A stretch of DNA of 64,000 nucleotides. Source: Pedobacter steynii. Its GTDB lineage: Bacteria > Bacteroidota > Bacteroidia > Sphingobacteriales > Sphingobacteriaceae. The stretch spans positions 620,001 to 684,000 of the forward strand of contig NZ_CP017141.1 of assembly GCF_001721645.1 (NCBI RefSeq). The letters are read 5' to 3'. Below, piece by piece: positions 17,992 through 26,866 of the stretch. Made by a program: the position numbers and the translations under genes. Numbering within the stretch: the first letter of the stretch is position 1; each line of letters begins with the position of its first letter. The notes under the pieces are model-generated. The model searched no databases and was not told the DNA's origin. It saw only the letters and a program-made list of their open reading frames with translations.

Positions 17992-18582
17992 TTATTTTGC
18001 AATGGCTGTCTCCTGGTTTTCTTTCCATTCACCAAATGCTTTCTTAGTCAGCGCTTTTGCCTCTGCAAGAGTGATGTCACCCGCAATGGTAATGTAAGTC
18101 CTGGATGGTTTAATCTGTTGGTTATAAAATGTTTTTAATTCATCGAATGAGATGGAATGTTCCGCATTTTTATTTGCCTTATCCACTGCTTCTTTATCCA
18201 TTTCCGGCTTTTGTATGGCGGATGACAAGACTAAAAATGCGTTTTCAAAATCTTCAGCATCTGCTGCCACGTTCCCCTCTTCAGCGTTAATATTAACTTT
18301 AGGCGCGATATCTTTTCCGTTATTAGCAAAAGCAACTTTACTTTTATGAATAGCCCCTTCTGTCAGAAGGTTGGTTAACACGTCAGATACAGCAGCATTG
18401 GTTGATACAGGTTCCCCATCGATTTTAACGGATGCAAATACTTTGCCCATTCCACTATTTTCAGCCACGACAACTTCTATCCCGTTTTTCAGTTTAAAAC
18501 TTACCGGATCTTTCATTGTTCCCTGCGCCTGAATATTGTTAAAAGCGAATACACCTATAATCATTATTAATATTTTTTTCAT
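17992..18582 (-). CDS. Miniature M16-like secreted protein A
   Basis: From the ATG at 18582 the product has 196 residues, starting MKKILIMIIGVFAFNNIQAQ, a signal peptide; upstream in-frame starts only add a Lys-rich tail and the paralogue supports this choice. The mature part looks like a shrunken M16 (pitrilysin) domain: first strand PVSFKLKNGIEVVVAENSG, a helix VSDVLTNLLTEGA where active enzymes carry HxxEH, and the end DELKTFYNQQIKPSRTYITI followed by AGDITLAEAKALTKKAFGEW. The catalytic motif is absent, so it should not be a peptidase by itself. Full M16 domains are near 230 residues per half. A partner or binding role is a guess. Confidence 0.72.
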   Translation of the reverse strand: MKKILIMIIGVFAFNNIQAQGTMKDPVSFKLKNGIEVVVAENSGMGKVFASVKIDGEPVSTNAAVSDVLTNLLTEGAIHKSKVAFANNGKDIAPKVNINAEEGNVAADAEDFENAFLVLSSAIQKPEMDKEAVDKANKNAEHSISFDELKTFYNQQIKPSRTYITIAGDITLAEAKALTKKAFGEWKENQETAIAK

Positions 18583-18637
18583 TGTTATCATTTTAATTTT
18601 TTTCTTCAAGTTGATAGATTGGATTGATTTATTGAGT

Positions 18638-18668
18638 CAAAGGTAGACCGGTTTTAAAGCCTGAAAAA
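18638..18668 (-). promoter_or_regulatory. Promoter of mini-M16 gene A
   Basis: A perfect -7 element TACCTTTG (18638-18645 on the minus strand) lies 19 bp from a TTTT -33 element and about 55 bp upstream of the start codon. The 347-bp gene-free stretch 18583-18929 holds this promoter, the terminator of gene B and nothing else that I can see. Confidence 0.68.
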
Positions 18669-18842
18669 GACAGGATCGACAGAAAGGCAAAAATGCTCGG
18701 TGAAAGGATATAGTATAGATGCACATCACCCAAAGGGTTATATGTGTTATTGGGCAACTTTTCCAAGTGGTGGCAGTTGTTGGAGATGTGTTGTCCCTGA
18801 ACTAAAGTAAGCTGGGGAATGCGGTTAACTAAATACCCCGAA

Positions 18843-18875
18843 AACAAAAAAGCAGATGGAAATTCTTCCATCTGC
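18843..18875 (-). terminator. Terminator of mini-M16 gene B
   Basis: The same 24-nt hairpin as at 17923-17946, with a T-rich minus-strand tail. Flanking bases toward the gene (CTCCCCCTAC-like) are also conserved, showing that the whole transcription unit was duplicated. Confidence 0.9.
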
Positions 18876-18929
18876 AATCCTCCCCCTACTTATCTCTGTT
18901 TCTTTTATGTCTTGGGCTGCGGGTATTAC

Positions 18930-19385
18930 TTACTTCGCAAGCTCAGTATCCGTATTTTCTTTCCATTCGCCAAATGCTTTCTTTACCAGTGCTTTTGCCT
19001 GTGCAAGCGTAATGTCGCCGGCAATGGTAATGTATGATGGTGTTGAATTTCCTGCATTCACTGCCGGTTTTAAGGTAGCAGCCATTGTTAAAAAGGTTTT
19101 TTCGAAATCTGCTATATCCGCAGCTACATTCACCTCATCAGCACTGTAGTTTACTTTAGGACCAAAATCTTCTCCATTATCTGCACTAGCTACACTGCTT
19201 TTTGCATCCAGTTGTGCACCTTCGATTTTCACTGAAGCCAATACTTTTCCCATTCCAGCATTCTCAGCAACGATAATCTCTACCCCATTTTTTAGTTTAA
19301 AGCTCACAGGATCTTTCATAATCCCTTGTGCCTGAATGTTGCTGAAAGTGAATAAACCGATGATAATGAATAATAAGTTTTTCAT
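18930..19385 (-). CDS. Miniature M16-like secreted protein B (shorter paralogue)
   Basis: This 151-residue paralogue starts MKNLLFIIIGLFTFSNIQAQ and keeps the MKDPVSFKLKNGVEIIVAEN strand and the C-terminal YITIAGDITLAQAKAL-KKAFGEW segment. The middle is further shortened: the helix of gene A (VSDVLTNLLTEGA) is missing, and the central helical part is cut down to DIADFEKTFLTMAATLKPA. The reading frame, promoter and terminator are intact, which argues for a functional shortened protein rather than a pseudogene. The function is not known. Confidence 0.68.
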   Translation of the reverse strand: MKNLLFIIIGLFTFSNIQAQGIMKDPVSFKLKNGVEIIVAENAGMGKVLASVKIEGAQLDAKSSVASADNGEDFGPKVNYSADEVNVAADIADFEKTFLTMAATLKPAVNAGNSTPSYITIAGDITLAQAKALVKKAFGEWKENTDTELAK

Positions 19386-19433
19386 AATGTTTTTTTAATT
19401 TATGTTTTCTAGGTTGTTTTTTAATTGATGGCT

Positions 19434-19464
19434 CAAAGGTATACCCCTTCTAACAGGTCAGAAA
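19434..19464 (-). promoter_or_regulatory. Promoter of mini-M16 gene B
   Basis: TACCTTTG (minus strand, 19434-19441) matches the Bacteroidota -7 consensus exactly and is 19 bp from TTTC as -33 element. Surrounding bases (GACAGAAAGG and GGTGAA on the plus strand) are also conserved with the region before gene A. Confidence 0.68.
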
Positions 19465-19568
19465 GAAGGAATAGACAGAAAGGATAAAATGAACGGTGAA
19501 CAAGGCTTTTCACTCTTTCATTTTTTAATCTATTATGATTACTTTAGGATAGGTTAACGAACATCCCG

Positions 19569-20264
19569 ATGAATTGCTTAATTGTTGACGACAATAAAAT
19601 TGCCCGTACTACGCTCAAACAACTAATTGGCCTCGATTCCTCTTTAGTATTGGTTGATGAATGCACAAATGCAACCGAGGCTTATGTTAAAATCCTTGAA
19701 CATTCTATCGAGCTGTTGTTTCTGGACATTGAGATGCCTGGGATGACCGGAATGGAATTGGCCAAAAGCCTGGGACAAAAACGGCCACTCATTATTTTTA
19801 CCACGTCAAATAGAGATTATGCTGCAGATGCCTTTGACTTAGACGTCATTGATTTTATTATCAAGCCGGTTACGCCCGTCAGGTTTTTGCAGTCCATGGA
19901 ACGGGTAAGGGAATTTATTAAGAATAAAACCCAGGTTACGGATAATAAGGAACAGGATTTTATATTCATTAGGGATTCCAATACAGTCAGAAGATTAAAA
20001 CTGGATCAAATTCTATACATGGAGGCGCAAGGAGACTACGTAAAAATCTATATTCTAAATCATTCCTATAATATCCACTCAACCTTAAAGTCTGTGGAAG
20101 ACAAGCTCCCGGCCAGCATTTTTCTTAGAGTTCATCGTTCTTTTATTATCAATGTAAGCAAGATTGATACATTGGAAGGAGGAACACTGATCATTAATAA
20201 TAGTCTTGTACCCGTTTCTGATGCTTACCGTGCTACCCTCAATAAAAGAATGCAGATTCTCTGA
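19569..20264 (+). CDS. LytTR family response regulator
   Basis: The 231-residue protein has a receiver domain (acidic pair Asp7-Asp8, phosphorylation site Asp53 in FLDIEMPG, Lys near IIKPV) and a LytTR DNA-binding domain at about 130-231 (ILYMEAQGDYVKIY, FLRVHRSFIINVSKI). LytTR proteins of Bacteroidota normally pair with a membrane LytS-like kinase, but none is next to it; an Hpt gene follows 83 bp downstream instead. It diverges from mini-M16 gene B across 183 bp and could control that gene (inference). Confidence 0.93.
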   Translation: MNCLIVDDNKIARTTLKQLIGLDSSLVLVDECTNATEAYVKILEHSIELLFLDIEMPGMTGMELAKSLGQKRPLIIFTTSNRDYAADAFDLDVIDFIIKPVTPVRFLQSMERVREFIKNKTQVTDNKEQDFIFIRDSNTVRRLKLDQILYMEAQGDYVKIYILNHSYNIHSTLKSVEDKLPASIFLRVHRSFIINVSKIDTLEGGTLIINNSLVPVSDAYRATLNKRMQIL

Positions 20265-20347
20265 CCAGAAAATTACTTAATTTAAACAATACATTTAATA
20301 AATGGCTTATTTTTTGCAGTTTATCAACATATTTCATTTCTTAGAAA

Positions 20348-20719
20348 ATGCCAGCCATATCCTCTGTTGCACCTGGAAACAATCAGCTCATTGACCTCAG
20401 TTATATACAACAGCTGAGCAATGGTGACAAATCTTTTGAAAAGGAGATTGTCCAGATTTTTATTGAGCAGATTCCTCAGGACCTGGCCGTATTAAAGAAG
20501 CATTTTGCTGCAGGCGATTTCCCTCAGGTGAAACAAAGCGCACACTATATGTTGCCTAGCATTTCAATTCTGGGCCTGGAAACAAAATTAAAAGTAGAAC
20601 TCGAAGCATTAGAAACACTGGATGCGGCCTACAAAGTACTTGAACGACATGTGGAAACGATCGAAACAGTATGTGACAGGGCAAGAACCGAAGCCATCGC
20701 CCTGCTCCATTCTTATTAA
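20348..20719 (+). CDS. Hpt domain phosphotransfer protein
   Basis: The 123-residue protein has the four-helix Hpt pattern with phospho-accepting His66 in QSAHYMLPSISILGL; Lys is replaced by Met two residues after the His compared with the usual HxLKGS-type motif. IVQIFIEQIPQDLAVLKKHF forms the preceding helix. It would relay phosphate between a hybrid kinase and a response regulator. It follows the LytTR gene on the same strand and stops 4 bp before the end of the convergent DinB gene. Confidence 0.82.
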   Translation: MPAISSVAPGNNQLIDLSYIQQLSNGDKSFEKEIVQIFIEQIPQDLAVLKKHFAAGDFPQVKQSAHYMLPSISILGLETKLKVELEALETLDAAYKVLERHVETIETVCDRARTEAIALLHSY

Positions 20720-20723
20720 TTAA

Positions 20724-21257
20724 CTATCCTTTTTTACCATAGATATTATAATAATTATAGTCTGTCATCGGAGCTCCGGTCAGGCCAAGATGGTGCGTAA
20801 TCGTAGTAATTTGACCGCGATGATACGTACTGTGATTCATCACTTGCTGAATGTATTCAAAATTGGCAAAGTCGCATTTGAACCATGGATTCTCTACCAA
20901 TGTACATGCTTCAATATCCGCTTCGGTCATTTGATTTACCACATCTGCAAATTCTTCAGACTGCTTAATCAGCATATCAAAGGCCTCTCCTATGGTGCCC
21001 GTATAGGAACGCTCCCAATCAAAAGCCTCCTTTTTAATCAATGATAACCAATATACCTGTGTCTGACAGATATGAAAAATGGTTGGTTTGATCCCCGAGA
21101 AACTGGAGGAAATTTCTTTTTCCAGTACCTCTTCAGGATGAGTTCGCAGCCAATTGATCAATGTCGTATTTGCCCATGCATTATAAGCTGCATAATTCTT
21201 CATTAAATAGGCAATTGCGGTACCGGCCGACGCCGTATTAAGGTTGTCAGTTGTCAT
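20724..21257 (-). CDS. DinB family protein
   Basis: The 177-residue protein has the DinB four-helix pattern with metal-ligand histidines: one in the PTIFHICQTQVYWLS helix and a pair in the C-terminal QQVMNHSTYHRGQITTITHHLG segment. DinB-like proteins are often thiol-dependent metalloenzymes, but the substrate of this member is unknown. It is monocistronic. Confidence 0.9.
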   Translation of the reverse strand: MTTDNLNTASAGTAIAYLMKNYAAYNAWANTTLINWLRTHPEEVLEKEISSSFSGIKPTIFHICQTQVYWLSLIKKEAFDWERSYTGTIGEAFDMLIKQSEEFADVVNQMTEADIEACTLVENPWFKCDFANFEYIQQVMNHSTYHRGQITTITHHLGLTGAPMTDYNYYNIYGKKG

Positions 21258-21358
21258 ATCTGTTTTTATTTGATTTGTACTACAAAATAAATATACGACA
21301 CTGACAACCTTATGGCAGTGTAATTTTTAAAGTTTTTAAAAAATTTTCTTACATCCCT

Positions 21359-24300
21359 TTATACTTCTAAAACCAGGTCATCGGTATTGACAATCGTCCC
21401 TTCCGTTAAAACAATGTTCTTCACCACACAGTCTGCTATAGCCGTAATATTGGATTCCATTTTCATCGCCTCAATCATAAATAGCGGCTGGTTTTTCTTC
21501 ACCACATCTCCCGCTTTCACAAAAACTTTAGACAGCAGTCCTTGTAATGGAGAACCAATATGGGCCACATTTGACTTGTCTACCTTCCGGTTTTCGAGCC
21601 TGGTTACCTGTACGGTCTTATCGAGAATTTCAATATTTCGCGTCTGTCCGTTGAGTTTAAAAAATACGGTACGCATCCCTTTATCATCAGCCGGGCCAAT
21701 AGAAAGTAAACGGATCAATAAGGTCTTTCCTTTGGCAATTTCAATCGTAGTTTCTTCACCAGGTTTCATTCCATAGAAGAAATACTGGGTTGGAATAACC
21801 GAGACATCGCCATATAACCTGAAGGCACGGATGGCTTCGGCCGTTACCTTCGGATAGAACTTATAAGCCAGGTACATCGTATAGCTCAGGTCATCTCCAA
21901 ACTCACGCTTAAAATCTTCAAATTCCGCAGCTAAATGCAGCGGCTCCAGATGTTTATTAGGCCGGTCAGTAAAAGGGGTTTTCCCTTTCAGCAGAATGCG
22001 TTGCAAGGCTTCGGGGAAACCTCCTGCAGGTTGTCCGATCTCGCCCATAAAAAAGGAAACAACAGATTCAGGAAAAGCAAGCTGCTCTCCTCTGGTAAAA
22101 ACATCTTCCGGACTGATGTCATTTGCCACCATAAACTGGGCCATATCGCCCACCACTTTTGAACTCGGCGTAACTTTTACGATGTCACCAAACAACTCAT
22201 TCACATCTGCATAACGTTGCTTGATCAGCTCAAACTTATCGCCCAATCCCAGTGCAATTGCCTGAGGCTTTAAATTGGAATACTGTCCGCCGGGAATCTC
22301 ATGTTCAAAAACTTCGGCAGAGCTGGCCTTTAACCCGGATTCAAAAGGATAATAATATTCCCTCACCGCCTCCCAGTAATTAGAATAAGCATTTAGGGAT
22401 TTGATATCGTAAGGATTTTCACGTTCATGAAAACGCATCATTTCTACGATCGCATTAAAATTAGGCTGTGCGGTACTGCCTGATAAAGCACCTAGAGCAC
22501 AATCTATCACGTCTACTCCTGCCTCAATCGCCATCAGATAAGTAGCCGGCTGTAAAGAAGAGGTATCATGGGTATGTAAATGAATCGGTATTTTGACCGT
22601 GTCTTTAAGGGCTTCAATTAAAATTTTAGCGGCATAAGGTTTTAGCAGACCAGACATATCCTTCACCCCCAGAATATGACTTCCTGCATTTTCCAGATCT
22701 TTGGCCATCCTTAAATAATAATCCAGATTATATTTGCTCCGTTTAGGATCCAGGATATCTCCGGTATAACAAAGCGCTCCTTCCGCAAGGCCTTTGGTTT
22801 TCTTACGAACCATCTCAATGCAGGGTGCAATATTTTCCATCCAGTTCAGGGAATCAAATATCCTGAAAATGTCTACCCCCTTTTCCCAGCTTTTCTCTAC
22901 AAAAGATTCAATCAGGTTATCAGGGTAAGCAGCATATCCTACGCCATTACAACCACGGATCAGCATCTGAATCAAAATATTAGGCATAGCTGCACGCAAT
23001 TTCTCCAGTCGCCTCCAGGGATCTTCATGCAAAAAACGCAGGCAAACATCAAAGGTTGCCCCGCCCCAGGCTTCCATACTGAAGGTCTGAGGATGATTTT
23101 TTGCAAAACCTTCTGCCACTTTAAGCATATCGTAAGTGCGCATCCTCGTGGCCAGCAAGGACTGATGGGCATCCCGGAAGGTAGTATCGGTATAATGTAT
23201 TTTCTTTTCCGCTTTCAGCCAGGCAGAAAACCCTTCCGGTCCGAGTTCAGTTAACAGATCTTTGGTTCCTTTTGGATAAGTCTGTTGCTCCACTGCCGGA
23301 ACAACCGGTTTTTCCAGGCGCTTATTTTGATCTACTTCACGCACGTCAGGATTTCCGTTCACAGAGACCTCGCCCAGATAAGTAAGGATACGCGTTCCCC
23401 GGTCCAGTCTCTTTTTGGATTCAAAAAGTTCGGGATGTTCCTGTATAAAATTCACCGTTGCCTTTCCCTGCACAAAGGTGGGATGGCTGATCAGGCTTTC
23501 CAGAAACTGCACATTATTTTTTACCCCACGGATCCTGAATTCCCTCAGCGCCCGGTGCATTTTTCTGGCCGCATCGTCCAAAGTATGGCCGCTTGTGCTC
23601 ACTTTCACCAGCATAGAGTCAAAAAACGGACTGATTTTCATGCCCGGATAAGTGCTCCCCTCGTCCAGCCTGATCCCAAATCCAGTTGCATTTCTATAAG
23701 TAATTAAGGTGCCGTAATCCGGCTTGAAATCATCGGCAGGATCTTCAGTGGTAATGCGGCATTGCATCGCAAATCCATTACACTGAATAGATTCCTGGTT
23801 TTTAATTCCGATTTCCGCATCTTCAAGGCGATAACCATCCGCAATAAACAACTGTGTCTTGATCAGGTCAATCCCGGTTACCATCTCGGTAACCGTATGC
23901 TCTACCTGAATCCTGGGATTTACTTCAATAAAATAAATATTTTCCTGTTCATCGATCAGGAATTCCACTGTCCCTACATTATTATATTTCACTGCTTTTG
24001 CGATCGAGGTCGCATAATGATAAAGCTGATTCCGGGTCTGCTGACTTAAGTTTAAGGAAGGTGCAACCTCGACTACCTTTTGAAAACGACGTTGAACAGA
24101 GCAATCGCGTTCGTAAAGGTGTACTACTTTCCCGTGGTTATCAGCTACAATCTGTACTTCGATATGCCTCGGGCGATTGATAAACTTTTCCAGGAATACC
24201 GTATCGTCACCAAAAGCGTTCTTCGCTTCACTACGGGCTTCAAAAAATCCTTTCTCCAGCTGCTCATCATTATGTACGATACGCATTCCACGCCCACCAC

Positions 24301-24793
24301 CACCAGAGGCAGCCTTAATCATTAAAGGATAACCAATTCGCTTCGCTTCAGTCAAAGCCAAAGCAATGCCGGTCAGCTCCACTTCATTGCTCTCGATAAT
24401 GGGCAGATCTGCAAATTTAGCCACTTTTTTTGCCGTCACTTTATCTCCCAGCGAACGCATTACGTCGGGCCTGGGGCCAATGAAAATGATTCCGTTCTCC
24501 GCACATTGTGCAGCAAATTCTTCATTTTCCGATAAAAACCCATATCCGGGATGAATGGCATCTGCCCCACAGTATTTGGCCATTCCGATCATCCCCTGAA
24601 TGTCGAGGTAGGGTTTTAGTGGTTCATGATCTGCGCCAATCTGGTAAGCTTCATCGGCTTTATACCTGTGCAGAGAATACCTGTCTTCATAAGTATAAAC
24701 TGCTACGGTCTGGATGTTCAGTTCACTGCATGCCCGTTCAATACGGATTGCGATTTCGCCCCGGTTGGCAATCAATACTTTTTTAATGTTCAT
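21359..24793 (-). CDS. pyc: Pyruvate carboxylase
   Basis: The 1144-residue enzyme makes oxaloacetate from pyruvate, bicarbonate and ATP. The order of domains is biotin carboxylase (KVLIANRGEIAIRIERAC at the start, the Gly-rich ATP-grasp loop AASGGGGRGMRIV, FIEVNPRIQVEHTVTE), carboxyltransferase (TFRDAHQSLLATRMRT, with the HLHTHDTSS metal-site histidines) and a C-terminal biotinyl domain with EAMKMES, whose Lys1111 carries biotin. I chose the ATG at 24793, which puts the first beta strand at residue 3; a frame extension of 13 residues upstream is not supported. Monocistronic housekeeping gene. Confidence 0.96.
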   Translation of the reverse strand: MNIKKVLIANRGEIAIRIERACSELNIQTVAVYTYEDRYSLHRYKADEAYQIGADHEPLKPYLDIQGMIGMAKYCGADAIHPGYGFLSENEEFAAQCAENGIIFIGPRPDVMRSLGDKVTAKKVAKFADLPIIESNEVELTGIALALTEAKRIGYPLMIKAASGGGGRGMRIVHNDEQLEKGFFEARSEAKNAFGDDTVFLEKFINRPRHIEVQIVADNHGKVVHLYERDCSVQRRFQKVVEVAPSLNLSQQTRNQLYHYATSIAKAVKYNNVGTVEFLIDEQENIYFIEVNPRIQVEHTVTEMVTGIDLIKTQLFIADGYRLEDAEIGIKNQESIQCNGFAMQCRITTEDPADDFKPDYGTLITYRNATGFGIRLDEGSTYPGMKISPFFDSMLVKVSTSGHTLDDAARKMHRALREFRIRGVKNNVQFLESLISHPTFVQGKATVNFIQEHPELFESKKRLDRGTRILTYLGEVSVNGNPDVREVDQNKRLEKPVVPAVEQQTYPKGTKDLLTELGPEGFSAWLKAEKKIHYTDTTFRDAHQSLLATRMRTYDMLKVAEGFAKNHPQTFSMEAWGGATFDVCLRFLHEDPWRRLEKLRAAMPNILIQMLIRGCNGVGYAAYPDNLIESFVEKSWEKGVDIFRIFDSLNWMENIAPCIEMVRKKTKGLAEGALCYTGDILDPKRSKYNLDYYLRMAKDLENAGSHILGVKDMSGLLKPYAAKILIEALKDTVKIPIHLHTHDTSSLQPATYLMAIEAGVDVIDCALGALSGSTAQPNFNAIVEMMRFHERENPYDIKSLNAYSNYWEAVREYYYPFESGLKASSAEVFEHEIPGGQYSNLKPQAIALGLGDKFELIKQRYADVNELFGDIVKVTPSSKVVGDMAQFMVANDISPEDVFTRGEQLAFPESVVSFFMGEIGQPAGGFPEALQRILLKGKTPFTDRPNKHLEPLHLAAEFEDFKREFGDDLSYTMYLAYKFYPKVTAEAIRAFRLYGDVSVIPTQYFFYGMKPGEETTIEIAKGKTLLIRLLSIGPADDKGMRTVFFKLNGQTRNIEILDKTVQVTRLENRKVDKSNVAHIGSPLQGLLSKVFVKAGDVVKKNQPLFMIEAMKMESNITAIADCVVKNIVLTEGTIVNTDDLVLEV

Positions 24794-24982
24794 AATTTGG
24801 TTGTAGATTGAACCAAAAATATTACATTCCATTTAAACCAACACTATCAAAATCAATTTAAAATCAAGAGGTTAGCTTGTATAAAATACACTATCCATAC
24901 TTACGAAGTGCCTTTCAGCCCCGCTCTGAAATAAAAGATTAAAAGGCTATCTTGTAGAAAATTCAATCCGCATATAGAATAA

Positions 24983-26113
24983 GTGTTACTTTATAATTTT
25001 CTTCTCTTTGCAGCTCTTTGCACCTGGTCCGGACAATTACAGGCCCAGGAAACACCAGCCGCTATTTCGGTCCGGCTTTTTCATGCGCCGAAAGTTATTC
25101 CTATGGCAGGAAAACCAACCTTGTGGTATGAACTGCAGGTATTCAATCTGAGCAAGCATAAGGTCAACATTAAAGAACTGAACATCATAGACCCACAGGA
25201 CTCCACATTAACAGAATCCTATAACGGAACGGAACTTTTAAAGAAGTCAGATCAGGCAAACCCTGGACTGAAAAAAGAAGGGATTCTTCTTTTGCCTCAT
25301 GATTCCTGTATGATCTATGTAGAGCTCATCCTAAAACCTTCAAAGACAAACTGGAAGCTCCGGCATCTGATCCGCTATGAAGATCCAGAGCAGTCCATCA
25401 GACAAACATCCCATCACCTGTCCGATCCTTTTACAGTTAAAAATGAAAGTCCCTTAGTTCTGGCAGCACCACTCCGCGCCGGGCCCTGGACGGCGGTATT
25501 TTCTGCTGAGTGGCCCCGTGGACATAGAAGGGTACGCAATACTAACCGGAGTAAATCTTTTATTCCCGGACGTTTCGCTATTGATTTCATCAAAATGGAC
25601 AACAATGGCAAATATGCTTCCGCTGAAGAAGATTTGACCAGCAATTGGTTTGGATACGGAAGGGAAGTACTCGCGGTTGCGGATGGCGTGATTGCTTCCG
25701 TCAGAACAGATATCCCGGAAAGCAGCAGATTGTCGGAAAGCAAATCAGTTTCGGGGGAACAAGCTGCAGGCAATTACATTTCCCTTAAAATCGGAGCAAA
25801 TCAATATGTCTTTTATGAGCATCTTCAACCCAACAGCATTCGGGTTAAAGCCGGACAAAAAGTAAAAAAAGGAGACGTTATTGCCTCCCTTGGATTTACC
25901 GGACAGTCTACCGGGCCTCATCTTCATTTCCATGTTGCAGACCGCAATGCGACGCTATATGCAGAAGGAATTCCTTTTACTTTTGAAAAATTCACTTTGC
26001 TGGGCGGTTATCCTGAATTTGAAAAATTTGGCAAAGAGAAATGGCATGCCGAAGAAAGGGCTATATACAAAAACGAACACCCGGCCGCCAATCAGGTGGT
26101 GCTGTTTCCTTAA
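24983..26113 (+). CDS. Secreted M23-like (LytM) peptidase-domain protein
   Basis: The 376-residue product appears to start at a GTG directly after an in-frame TAA; this gives a good signal peptide (LLYNFLLFAALCTW to LQAQ), and no ATG lies before residue 41. Residues 30-160 form a beta-rich domain. The M23 fold follows: GRFAIDF at 196-202, AVADGVIASV, YVFYEHLQP, KVKKGDVIASLGFTGQSTGPHLHFH. His280, His313 and His315 are present, and Asp201 stands for the Asp ligand, but the first zinc His of HxGxD is Arg197. It may be a non-standard or inactive peptidoglycan endopeptidase. It ends at a hairpin shared with the convergent ABC operon. Confidence 0.8.
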   Translation: MLLYNFLLFAALCTWSGQLQAQETPAAISVRLFHAPKVIPMAGKPTLWYELQVFNLSKHKVNIKELNIIDPQDSTLTESYNGTELLKKSDQANPGLKKEGILLLPHDSCMIYVELILKPSKTNWKLRHLIRYEDPEQSIRQTSHHLSDPFTVKNESPLVLAAPLRAGPWTAVFSAEWPRGHRRVRNTNRSKSFIPGRFAIDFIKMDNNGKYASAEEDLTSNWFGYGREVLAVADGVIASVRTDIPESSRLSESKSVSGEQAAGNYISLKIGANQYVFYEHLQPNSIRVKAGQKVKKGDVIASLGFTGQSTGPHLHFHVADRNATLYAEGIPFTFEKFTLLGGYPEFEKFGKEKWHAEERAIYKNEHPAANQVVLFP

Positions 26114-26121
26114 TAAATTAA

Positions 26122-26150
26122 CCCTGCCGGAAGAAAACTCCCGGCAGGGC
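26122..26150. terminator. Hairpin between convergent M23 and ABC ATPase genes
   Basis: CCCTGCCGG / CCGGCAGGG stem with an 11-nt A-rich loop. The T tracts on either side are weak, so it is a moderate terminator in both directions. Confidence 0.7.
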
Positions 26151-26158
26151 TTCTGATC

Positions 26159-26857
26159 TTATATCGTTTCCAGATACAATTTCTGCAGGTCACCGGCAGA
26201 AATATCTTTTGCATTGAGCGTATGAACCAGGGAGCCCTGACGCATAATTCCGATCCTTGTTCCCACATTTACGGCATTAAAAATATCATGGGTAGCCATA
26301 AAAATAGTTTTTCCTGCAGCCGAAAGTTGTTTTACAATTTCACTAAACTCATGAGTGGCTTTAGGGTCCAATCCGCTCGTCGGCTCATCCATTAAGATCG
26401 CTGCAGCATTTTTGGCCACGGCAATGGCTATTCCGACTTTCTGTCGCATCCCTTTGCTATAGTTCCCAACCGGTTTATGAAAAGCTTCAGGCTGTAAGCC
26501 TGCCTGAAGTAAATACTGTTCAAGTGCTGTCCTTTCATAGGCAAAACCGGCAATACGGCTAAAGAAATCCAGATTTTCCAGACTGGTCAGGTTGGCATAC
26601 AACATCACCACCTCGGGAATGTAAGCCAGAAACTGTTTTGTCTTTGCTTCATCCGGCGACACCAGTATTCCATTTACCAGGGCCTGGCCGGAGCTTGCCC
26701 CCGTAAAGCCTAAAAACAGATTGATGGTGGTGGTCTTTCCGGCACCATTCTGCCCCAGCAAACAGAATACCTCGCCAGGCTCAACACTTAGGTTTAAACC
26801 GTTTAAGGCCACCTGGTCACCATATTTTTTTGTCAGTTCTATCGCTTGTAACCTCAT
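26159..26857 (-). CDS. ABC transporter ATP-binding protein (immunity/export operon)
   Basis: The 232-residue ATPase has Walker A GQNGAGKTT (35-43), the signature YSKGMRQKVG, Walker B AAILMDEPTSGLDP and the switch His in MATHD. It belongs to the drug- or bacteriocin-type ABC-2 group (CcmA/LanF-like). It is the last of a four-gene leftward operon with two ABC-2 permeases and a TonB-dependent receptor, diverging from the lanthipeptide synthesis genes, so a LanF-like self-protection or export role is likely (inference). Confidence 0.9.
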   Translation of the reverse strand: MRLQAIELTKKYGDQVALNGLNLSVEPGEVFCLLGQNGAGKTTTINLFLGFTGASSGQALVNGILVSPDEAKTKQFLAYIPEVVMLYANLTSLENLDFFSRIAGFAYERTALEQYLLQAGLQPEAFHKPVGNYSKGMRQKVGIAIAVAKNAAAILMDEPTSGLDPKATHEFSEIVKQLSAAGKTIFMATHDIFNAVNVGTRIGIMRQGSLVHTLNAKDISAGDLQKLYLETI

Positions 26858-26866
26858 CAGAATAGA

